Assembly (NCBI RefSeq): GCF_040115645.1
Contig: NC_089563.1
Coordinates: 3,038,001-3,102,000 of the forward strand
Direction of reading: 5' to 3'
Source: Euwallacea fornicatus
Lineage: Eukaryota > Arthropoda > Insecta > Coleoptera > Curculionidae
Length of the DNA stretch: 64,000 nt
Shown here: piece after piece, positions 25,701-37,700 of the stretch
How the letters are laid out: each line of letters opens with the position of its first letter
Position numbering within the stretch: the first letter of the stretch is position 1
The notes under the pieces: generated by a model
Database searches by the model: none
Seen by the model: the letters and a program-made list of their open reading frames with translations, nothing else
What the model was told of the DNA's origin: nothing
Translations under genes and position numbers: made by a program

Positions 25701-28700
25701 TGGTAATCTTTCATAAAGCAATCATGGAGCTGAGAAATTCAGTGACCTCCTTCGGTGTCCTTTTTAACAGTAACAAATCTGCGGAAAGTTTCACTTGATT
25801 TTAAGAATTTAATGCTTATTCGATTCGCCTCTGATAATAATTGAAATCTTCCTCGTTTTTCTGATGGGAGAAATATTATGGCTTTAGACGATATACAGGG
25901 TGTTGCGTCGCAAGATCGATAATAAGAAAATTCATGTGAATTTCAACGGCATCTAACACTATCTTCCCTGTTCGTTTAGAGGCAAAATTACATTGTGCTT
26001 TTCTGAAAGACAGTTTTATGAGGCACTCGCATGTAAAATAAAGGCAAAGTTCTTCGCAAGAACAGCATGGGCCGAATAGTTAAGCATTTTTTGGAAAAAT
26101 GTAATAAAACCATTTTGTGACGACAATCTACCAGGCAATTAGATCTTCCAGCACAATTATCTAAAACGTAATGCGACAATCACAAACCAATTGGGTCAGT
26201 GAATAAAAAATCGTTGTTCTGGATTGGCCAGCGTACAGCCCAGACTTGAATCCAATTGAAAATTTATGGAACTAATTAAAAGTGCAAATTAGTAAATAGA
26301 GTGTCATAAATAAGGATATATTTTCTTGAATCGATGCCCAGAAAATTTGCAGAGGTTATTGCGAGCAAATAGTACGGTACATGATTAATTTGGTTGATTT
26401 CGCTTTATTGCAGGTGTTGTTTATTGTCGGTTTTTCCCGGGTTTCTTAGTTTTGTCCAAAAATTTTTTTTATAGAATAATTTACCGTTTCCTTTATAATG
26501 TAAATTATATGTGATATATGTTCGTACGCTTCTTTTATTAGCTTAGACACATTACTACGCTACGTAAAACTACGCAAGTTCAACGGAAATAATTAAAAAA
26601 AAAACGGTATCGAAGGTTCCCTCAGTTTTCTCCATCGGAAAAAGCTTTTGGAAAGTTTTTAAAAATATTTTTTCAGAAACTTTAATAAGGATAGAATCGT
26701 GCTGACAATACTAATTAACATAAGGCCACAATAGGAAATGAGGTGACGGTTGCTGGAGGTTTGATTGGGGAAAGTACCGGGGCATTGGTATAAGTTATAG
26801 GCAGCATAATAAGCAAATTTTAGAAATATTTTCTCCAAAATACCTCGCAGATGGCGCGAACAACATTTTTTTTGCGAGTCACTCATAAAAGGGCCTTCAC
26901 AGTAGCCTACTGCAGTTTTGCCCTCAAACGAACACGGAAGATATCATCAGGTAATAGCATGGGTTTTCCTACGGTCGGCGCGGAGATGCGACACCCTGTA
27001 TAATAAAACCGACGTCCCAGTTTGCTTCGATTGATTTTCAGTTTGACACGGAATCTAAAAATAACATGTAATCAATGCATTTGCATTCCCAATGATTCCT
27101 TCCATGATATGCAATAATCTTGTCTGACAAGTACTCGTAGCCGGCATTGCGTGTCTAAGAGGCTGGATAAGATTTTCCTTACATGACGTAAAAACTGGTA
27201 GAATTCTAATTAGAGTTATTTTTCTGATTGTTTAATAATTGTCTAATCGCAGAGCTGAGATTTACGCCATTGGCACGCAGCCCCGCCAAGGAATAATTAA
27301 ATGACTGTGAAGCATAAAAATCTATCACAAGCGGATAAAGGATTTTATGACTGTTAATGAATAATTAGCTGAATTAATAATGTTTTCGCATAACGTTATT
27401 ACAGCTTTCTGCGCGTATCAAAGCGGCAGTAAACGAGGCTCATTGAAGCGATAATAATAAAATCGAGGAAAGGTCTTATGCAACAACGCAGCATCCATGA
27501 AGTAGACATTAACGTGTGAAACGGGGGTTTCTTGGATAATTTTTCGATAGTTATCCGACATGTGTGACCCACTTGTGATGAAATTCGCGCCTTCAACTCA
27601 AATTTCATGACAGATACATAAAACGCTTCAATAGCCGTATCACACATTACACGAGCTCGTCTGTGAACACCCGCTAATTACCATCCGCATGGAAACCATT
27701 TCGGATGAATTTTCATTAATGAAACTACAAGGGGTGATCAAAAAGCTCCAGGAGTTCTTCCTGACGCTACGTTTTCCTTTCGGTTTTCGCCAGTTGCGTA
27801 GAAGCTACGGCTGATTTTGTAAGAGCTACGGCTCATTTTGTAAAAGCTACGGCTGATTTTGTAGAAGCTACGGCTGATTTTGTAGAAACTACGGCTGATT
27901 TAGTAGAGGCTACGACTGATTTTGTAGAACCGAAACGGGCGTGTTTCGATATTTTAACAGACGAATTTAGACGAAGAGCAACGTGTTCGTCTCAAACTGG
28001 GTAAAACTCTTAACGGCACATTTCAAATGTCGCAAGAAGGGTTTGGGGGCGATTGTTCGAATCGGTCGCGGTGTCACGGGTGGTTCGGGACGTTCAAGGG
28101 AGGACGGACGTCGTCGGCAGACACAGCCCACCTTCGGAACGGCCGTCGACTTCGACCGATCAGGGGCACGCTGCAAGAGTGAAGAGCCTCGTGCTGTCAA
28201 ATCGTCTTCTAACCATCGGCGAGATGGCCAAAGAATGTCAAATTTCGTTTGGTCCGTGCCAAGGAATTTTAATCGAGAAACTGACCATGCACCGTGTGGC
28301 TGCAAAGTTTATTCCGATGCTGTTGACCGAAGAGCAAAAACAGCATCGAGTTCGGGCTCTTTTTCTCGTTTCCCGAACTCATGAGACCTTTGAAGGGGCA
28401 GCGGTTCGACCCGCCTGATTTTTTTTTTTTTTTTTTTTTTTTAATTTAAATCACTGTAAGAGCTTAACAGCATTCCACAAGATCAGTGCTCAGGACCCTT
28501 CCAGTGGTGAAAACGACTTTGGGGGAAGTCTATGCGTTGCAAAGAGGAGTGCTTTGAATGAGACAATTTTGACTAAAGCTTTTAAGCATTAGTCTCTGAT
28601 CTTTTCGACCGTCCCTCGTACGCACTCCGACAAATAGCCTTGCATTATTTTATTCAAATCGTTGCATTAAACTCCAGTAAAGTGGCATTATTTAATTTAG

Positions 28701-31700
28701 TAGTAAAACGACTTGCTTTATAATTTTATTATTTCGTTCATTGACTTTCGCCGTTGGGCACATCCTGCACAAACAACTATAAATAAAAGCCTTATTTATA
28801 CGACTTCCGTAAAAATGAATTCAAGAAGCATACAAAATGCGATTTGAATGAGTGAATGAAGGGACGGGCTCTTTCCATTTTATTAATGTGGAAACGGTCT
28901 CGTCGCTATAAAAGGAAAATCCATTAAGAAGAGATTAAGTTATTTATCCACCGCAATAGGTCTATTTAAACAATGTAATTATCTCATTGTTTTGAGAATA
29001 ATTGAACTTGTAATAAAATATAATAGTGGATAATTTATTGTTCGTTTGTGATGTCGTATTCCATTACTGTTAGTATTGCTATTATTCGTTAATACTCGAG
29101 TAACCAAAAGAAAGGTGTAACCTTATCCTATGATAACACTGATTTTAATTGCGATGATTGTTTGAAAATTGCGAGAGTAATTTTCTCATAAACGAGTCAT
29201 TGTGGCGAGATGACGCTTAGATTTACATTAGAGTTTTTGGTGGTCATAAAGGACTGTCGATACCATATCTATGCCACACCACGATCCTTGGTACCGTTAA
29301 GTAAGTTAGCCGCACTTGCATAACTAGGTTGACATAAGGCAATCAAATGATAAATACTTTAATTAGTGTTATTTCAATATACCTCCTCCTCAGTTTTCTG
29401 CTATTTGTTTGTAGGTGGGTCGAAGCTTGCAATCCACTTAGAATAATTAGTTTGATTAATAAAAATACATTTTCCTATACAGAGAGTTACTGGAGGCGTA
29501 CTCATTTTTGCGTTATTTATGCTTGCAACATAAAAATATGTTTATATTAATAAACCGGATAATACTGTACAGCTAAAGTGCCTGGCGGCGTTGATGGACA
29601 AATGGATAAGTACAAGTGGCGCAAAATTTCATTGAGTCGATACGTCGGCGATGTAAAACTAAAGAGATTGTAAATTATTAATGTATTGCCAACTCTTACT
29701 ACGAACTCATTTTTATAGAATCGTGGAAATGGGATCTTAGTCTTGATTAGATTCTTTGGTTCTATGGAAAGTAGCTCGATGCTAATGGCGAACAGTGCAT
29801 TCATAATTTGGCCCCTAGGAAGGAAATTTTTAGTTTTCAAAAAGCAACGATTTCCAATTCATTTTCGGGAAGGGGGTCATCTTATAGGTGCCCGCCTGAA
29901 AGACTTGAGAAATGCAAGTTAAGAAGAATCGACTAAAGAAACATCCCCCAGAGACATATTATCTACTACAGAAACCCTCTTCCACTTCTAGATATTTTTT
30001 TCTTCGCAGAAGCTGGACCTTTTTAGGAAAATTAAGCTTGTGACAAATGCATACACTGAGTGTGAAAAATCCGACAACCCTGAAAAATTCAAAAAAATTA
30101 TACTATTTATTAAAAAATATAATAAAATTTATAAAAAATCCTACCACCATGCAGTATGCAGGAATATACAAGGTGCGTCGCAAAGTAGCAGTGAATCGAA
30201 GTAAGTTTTTTCTTGCGGAATGGCGACTTTGTATGACATTCTCTGATTCACCTTCGTATTGTGAACGCACTTCATGTAACATGTCCTATGGCCAACTAGT
30301 GAGTCGACAGCGATAGCAGGTATGAAGAAAAAGAAACGAACTCATTTTTATTTGATTAAGTGCTCAGAGTATGCAGATGCGACTTATCTGACGTTCCAGA
30401 ACATTATTTTAAGCGTTATCAGTAAAGATCAGTATCTTTTTCTCGTCCAATCTATCTAATAATCAGTGCGCTTGCTATGCATTTTAGATGGCACAAGGAT
30501 GTGAATAGAGTGCCCTCCAGATCACCGGGCTCGATGCTCCTTCACTGGTTCCTGTGAGGTCGCATAACTAGTAAGGTGCATAGGAGCCCCGCGAATTTAA
30601 ATGAGTTAACAGGGATTACCGAAGAATGCCGTCTCGTTACTGTTGAAACGCTGGAATATATTATTGAAAATTCTATTACAATTTAGATTATTGAAAAGCC
30701 GTCCAGGGGGCGCACTTCGAGCACTTCCTTCGATAAAAACGAGTTCATTTACATAAGAGCAAGTTTTTTTTCGTTCGCCCTCCAGCAGCTGATGAGCTGC
30801 TAGAGTTAACCACAAGACATGTGAAATCCAGAATGCGAGGGTGGATCCGAGAAAGTCGTGGAAAATTTCCCATTTTTATAAAAAAAAAACGGAACTTTAA
30901 TGCGCTGCTACTTTGCGACGCACCTCGTATATTTCTGAATACTGAAGAATGCTAGACCTTTTAAGCTTGTTCAGTTTTCATGTAAGGTATGTTTTGAGCA
31001 ATTGTATTTTCTCGAGATATCCCAGAGTTGCCGGATTCTTCGTACACAGTGTGTCTGTTGTGGAACTGGCAAATCCTATGCAAATTTATCGCTCGTTGAA
31101 AGTGTGTGCTCTTCTTAGCTTAGCTAAATTAACAATTTCCTTGCCGCTAAGGGAAGTACCCACTGTATTTCTATTCGTCAATTACGTGCTGAACAGTCTC
31201 TACTCTATTATATTATCAATCCTCTCTTCTTGCACCAATTAGCAAAAGATCCAAAATTAAAACGGCCCCAAAAAGCGTGTTGCCTGAGCGAAAACTAGTA
31301 AATGCTTTCGCTCACTATCCTTTTTAATGAGCTGCAAATGCCATGAAGTGGGAATAAATTTGAATAATATTACACTTCCAAACAACAGGAAACGCGAATA
31401 ATTTCATAAACAGTGACTTCGTTTACGAATGCTACGAACTTTTTTTCTTTTTTTTTAACGCGATTTGGTTCCTGTTTGCTTAGTGACCATTTAAATTACA
31501 AATTATTAACGTAATCTGTTTTATATTTCAACAGACATTGTCCTGCCACATTACACTCAAACGAGGATTAAATTCAAACGCGTTGTTCATAACAAATTAG
31601 TTACTAATCATTTCGGTTGGATGAACGTGAAAAAGAGTTATGTCAACTAAATGTACAGTCTCCATTAAATCCATGGAAACCTGTTGGCCTAATTCCCAAC

Positions 31701-34700
31701 TATATTTATACTTAGCGTTTATGCAACGGACCGGCTGCATATTAGGCGCCGAGCGGGTGAACTCCGAAATTCGGCCTAATTTCGGTTAAAATCAATTAAA
31801 ACAGTTAAAACCGACTCGGAACCATGGCCCATTAACTCGTAGATGGAGCCTTTTTTTTCCATTCACAGAGGGCGCCGTCCTGATAGGTGGTTTGCTGATG
31901 GACTTGCAGGTGGCGCCAATGAGTTTTTATAATTAGTACTATCTGGGGCTTTGGGACGATTATAGTAGCACCGAGGGAAAAGAAAACCTGTACGCTCACT
32001 CTTTTGCACATACGATTTGGAGTAAGAGGAACTGAATGCGAGCCGTCAATTTGGCCGCATTCACCAAAAGTGAGACGTGAGGTAATTCTTTAACCGGACG
32101 ACTGTCATGGATTAGTGCTCCCAAGATGTGATTTGGTTATCAGAGATACGTAGTGCGCTCATGCAATTAATGCGTATAAAACGTAAGAGGTCACGGCGAC
32201 GTTACTTCCTCCAATTTCGCCGCCATGAATTAGTGTCTTATTTATTCACTGACTCGAGTGACTTGTAATTGTGATTCGACGCAGAACGAACCACATTTCA
32301 GCGCTTTTGAGAGCTTTCCCTTCTGAAAACGTTCCAGAATCAGTAGCGACACGCTTAACCCCGAATTTGAGATAACGTTCAACGCGGCAACTTGCGCCCG
32401 GGACGCTTTTGCTTTATTTTTCGAACAATGAACTGAAAATTTGAGTTGTTGAATGAATCGCTGGAATTCCCGTCAGTACTTCGGCTCGATCCTGAAGAAA
32501 ACTTTACATTTTTCGAAGCTCCGGCGTTAGATACGAAACATTTTTTTCCCCGAGCAATGTCGCTTCTGTGGTATCTTAAACACATGAATCAGATTCCAAC
32601 GTTTTACGGGAAGCTCCGCACCCTTGAAGTAGGCAAAAATCAGCGGTGTGGCTTAAACTCTAAGCGCAGCTCTATTTTTATTTTTTTGAAAGTCGTGCAC
32701 TCACGTATGTACTAAAATTATAACATTCTTAATAACACGCACCTGACATGTCTTGGGTTGTTTTAGGCGCAACGAACTTTGAACTTTCTACATGTTCAAC
32801 ACCCAGTAGCTTACACCTACATACGATAATATCGTTTTTTCGTTCGCACCCTAATGTAATTAATTTCGCACGGGTTTCACCCTCGGCGGCCCGCACCTGG
32901 TACGCCTCTGGTCATTTCCACGCAAACGATCAACAGGATTCCGTTGTTCCATCAAACGCAACTTTGAACATGTTTGAAATCTGCACAATCGATGGCTGAC
33001 CACAAACTCAAGTTAATTAACGCTTTTTCGCACACATGGAAACAGAAGTTTTTAAAAGGACTTTGGAGCTGTTCGAATTTAATACGAAAGTTAATGGTCC
33101 GATCTAATTTCGGCATTTTCAAACTTGGTTGGTAATTCTGCAATATGAAACTTTCGCCCCAAGTCAGTTTTTTCCCCCCCCGTGTGACAATTTACAACCC
33201 TGCAACAGCACAACGAAAGCGTAAATCATGGGAAAAAGTCACAGCACTATGCCACAATCATCGTGAAAATATATATTGTTTGATTTCAAGAATTATAATT
33301 TAAATATTATGCATATTTATTGTTAGCATTTGTAAGATACTTATCGGTGATATAATGGTCGTACTTATAAATACAGCTGCATAACGCATAAGAACAAACG
33401 GTTTCATTTCGAGTACCGCCCGAAGTTATCAGCTGTTTTAATGTAGGGCACAAAGGTTAATGTATTATCAAATCACTTTGTTGAAAACGGTGATTTATGC
33501 TGTTTCAACTCGGTCATTATCTATCAAAATAGTGAAAACCGTTAAACCGGCCTTAGAGTTGAAAATATGACATGATGAAAATCCACGCCAATATGCGAGT
33601 AGTTTTGTTGTTGCTTTTTTGGATTTGTTTCAATGCAAGTGCGGACACGAGCTTAAAAAAATACACAGTAATCAGCCTGTTTAGTAACTGTTTACGTTAA
33701 ATTCGGATTTTAGTGTAAATATGCGGTAAATTTAGACGTAAATCGTGTCATGGCCAGTCGCATGGGGGTACCTCGATCGATCGAAGATAGAAGTGCGCAA
33801 TTTAGGGTAACGGTGGATAATTCGTAATTTGGTAATAATAGATAATTTCGAAATTTTGTGATTTCATCGTATGCAGCTTTTTTCCTACACTATCTGGCTA
33901 CAGCTACCCGATGTCCTCCCCAAACGTTGATGGGCGCAGCAAGTAGCACAGCTTTTAATTGCTTCAGGGGCAAATGATTAAAAATTTGATCATGGGAAGT
34001 AGTTAAACCCGTATAAAAGGACGTAGCTCGTAGAAGTCGGCAGTTTCTTGGGTTCTGGAACGTTCCAGCGCGATAGCAGCACAACGATCGTCAAGCAGGT
34101 AAGGGAATCAAGTTGATGGGATCGATTTTTTATCTTTTTACATTCGCTTTTTTCCTCTACCTAGAAGTGCCTTTAACCACCCCTAAACTTAATTGCCCTC
34201 AATAAAAGTATCCGGGTCATCCGAGACGCGTTGGAGATTTCTACTTGCAGATGACTTTTCCACGTTTTGGAAGGGTCGAACCTTAAAAACGTCCCTCCCG
34301 GCGTGGAGCGTATAAAAATAGTGAAACTTCCAACTATGAGTGTTAGCCAATCAATTATCACATATCTACCAGCTGTGAAAGAATTCAAGGCTCAGTCTAA
34401 TGTACATATTAACAAATAGTTGATATTCCGCAGCCAGCTGCAGCTGTTTGTGTTTTTGAGATACTAGAACCCAATCTGCAGATCGACAATCTCGAATCTC
34501 CATGAATGATTTCCGGCGATTTGAGATAGAGCAACTCACACGCACTTTCCTCGCCTTTGAGAGATCCAGCGAGGCGCATCGATATTTTCGAGTTTTTCTT
34601 GTCAGTGTTCTTGGACGTCACGAAAATTTCAAAATCATTGGTATCATTTGACAAATTGATCAAATCGTTGTTGAAAACTAAAAAAATCCGTTCCCCCCTT

Positions 34701-37700
34701 TTCGAACCGCTTTGGAGCGAAACTGCCCGCGAGACCACGAAGAACTATACCATGCTTAATATGAAATGTTTACGGATATTCTCCTCGAAGCGGCTCCCAA
34801 CGGAAAACCCTGCGGGTACCTAGAACTAAAAGGACTCACAGGCTAAATATTACTCCGATAGTCTTTGTAACAATCCCCATTCTCAACTTCCACTAACAAT
34901 CCAACTTAAGCACAACCAAACAAGTCACGGAACCATCGCCGGGTACTCGGACAATAATCGATCAAACTATCGAAACCTAGAGCTACATCTTGGCGGACGC
35001 TCTGCCAACAATTTGCCGACAAGCCAAATTACATATCGAACAGCTCGGAGTGGACACAAAAGACGAAGAAACGGAAAATTAAAAAATCGAAATTGCCTCG
35101 TGCCGCCGGTACCCGATAATTTTACGCGAGCCGAGCTTTTCCATACCGAAAGCTCTTCCCGAAGGTACGACCGACTGGTACACTTCGAAACGGTTTCGAA
35201 GGTGGACAGAAGCACAATGAAGTGCCAACGGGTGGGGAAATAATATTATAAAGTAGTTCGGGTTCGTATCTGTTTTGTTGTGTGCGTGTGTGCAGCACAC
35301 CGAACACCACCACACCGGCACACGACTTGCGGCTCTTATCCGTTACTAATAACATATAAATTATGCATATTTCATTCGGAGTGGTAATGGGCAGGACTGA
35401 TAAAGTTACAAGGGAAACGGGCTATCTTAAAACGAACAACTGCCGTGATTAATTATTGTTTACTGTTTATTTTATGTAATGGGCAGGGTTTAATTCTTAA
35501 TCTACATTGTTTATATTTCTGTGATAAATTGATATCGTCGGTGGGGATTGAAAGCGACTCTTGGGCGAACTTGTTAGATTCCAATCGTTACATTTCCATT
35601 AAGGAAACAGCGTTTCTTTCCCGAATTTTAGAGCATGTTTTTGTTCGAAAATTAGTTTTCGAGATATCGAACTGGGCGCAGCGCCAACGTTTAGTGTCTA
35701 CGATTGTTGTACAAACAAAATGAAATAAATCTGAATAAACGGAGAGAACAGGAAATTTTAGCTATACAGGGCGTTTCTTAATGCATGGTAAAAAATCGAA
35801 CGGGTTAATCACGGCTCATTTTTCAGGTAAAAACTTCATGCAAAGGCATTTCGTAAATTTCTTCTTTTTTGACTTACAGAATCTTGAAGTTTTTTTTGTA
35901 TTTTCATAAATTTTTCCGTTTTTTTTTGTAAAGATAATGAACTTAAAATTGGTAGCGGCAATCATTTGACCATTACCAACAAAATGAAATAATAATCATT
36001 TGAAATACTCTACAGGGCGTTACTTTTTCCCGATCGCGCTCAATATTTTACATTAGAACTTTTTTATGTAATTTTTAGATTTTATCTGTTAACTTCATTT
36101 AATCCCCTATATCTTTTATTAACCTTTTGCCCCTTCAGTTTGCTTTATCAGGAACAATAGTTTAAAAGATATTTGAAAAATTGAACTACTAATTTGAATT
36201 TTAGTCAAAGAAATCGCCGAAAATGCGCTCCTTCTACCAAAATACAAGATTCCACGCTTTTTCTCGTGAACTGTCGGACTCCATGAAATTTTCCATGTGT
36301 GTCGCTAATAGTTTGACGAGCGTTTACAATTCAATTCCTTAAATCATTTTCAGTGTTTACTGGTGTAGAATGTACTAAAATGTTCAAACGAACAAACAAC
36401 AAAAAAAAATGAAAATTACGTGGATCAGGTGACCGAGGAGGCCAAGAGGGGAGACCTCCTCTCAATTGCAGCATTCATTACCTTCCCGTTTCATCACATC
36501 CTTAGGTCGATCGGGGCGGACATGATTAGATATTTTGCAAATATCTCGTAAACTATTGTTCCTAATGAGAAAACTGGAGAGGCAGAAATGTTAATAAAGG
36601 ACATAAGATATTAAATGCAGTTAATGAGCAAAATTTAAAAATGTAAAAAAGTTCTGCCGTTAAATATTGAGAGCGACCCCAAAAAATGCAATGCCCTGTA
36701 GAATATTTTAAATAATTGTTACCGCCAATTTTAAGTAAATTATTTTTACAAATAGCTGACAAATTAATAAAAATCGAAAAAAAAACATGAAACTTCAACA
36801 CCCTGTAAATTAAAATAGGCTCGTGGTTCACCCATTTCACTTTTTACCATCTGTTAAGAAACGCCCTGTATATCCAGAATACTAAGGTACCTCGTTAATC
36901 TTGCTCTGAGTCGTGCAGTGGCAAAGTGCTCGTATCCACATCCAGGAATGCAGAAACGCTATTTAAGAATTGGCAGACACAGAGTCACGCAGATTAAATC
37001 GCAGGTCGTCGTGAGTATGGTCAGTTAGTCAAAACGGCCCAGCTGCACTACCCTGACCTGAACCATGTCTAGTTAGCAGAAGTAACATTTCCCCAACGCT
37101 GAGAAAATGGGCATGGGAAAGCAGAGACACGCAGCCAGTCAGGCAACAGCTAAAGATGGCTTGCCTCACTCGGGCACATGCAAGGCACCACAGCTATTAA
37201 GGAGGGGTCAGTAATGCGGCCCAAGGACTCAAACCCCACTCTCAACGGCGCAGTGGGTCCGAAATTCATCCAATTTCGATACGATAAACCCAACTCTCGT
37301 GGTAAAAGAGTGCATATCTCAGGAAGTGGTGAGATAAGAGATTTTCAAAATCAACCTACGCACATAAGTAGGTATAGGAAATTTTACCAACACAGTGCTC
37401 CAGAATTCCATATTACGCGTATCGCGCTTATTTGCATAGGAGCAGAGCCTCTCAAATAATATCACGTATCGCAATTTTCCTGTCCCCTCCTTTTTGTTGT
37501 CCACCCTGTAATACATGGAGCTGATGTCGTCATGAAAATAATTTCAGCTGACGTGCTCGCATTGTTTCGAAAAAAGGCAAGGCATCCGCTAACACAAGAA
37601 CCCAATCTAGATGGGTTACATATGTAATTAAATATATGAACCTCGTTCGTGATGGTTTCGCTTTATTGTGGCATGGCACGGTTTTATTGTATGGAAGTGT

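Noticed and set aside
34409..34738. 109-codon minus-strand open frame
   Set aside because: No ATG at its start, a stop lies just upstream, and no recognisable domain.
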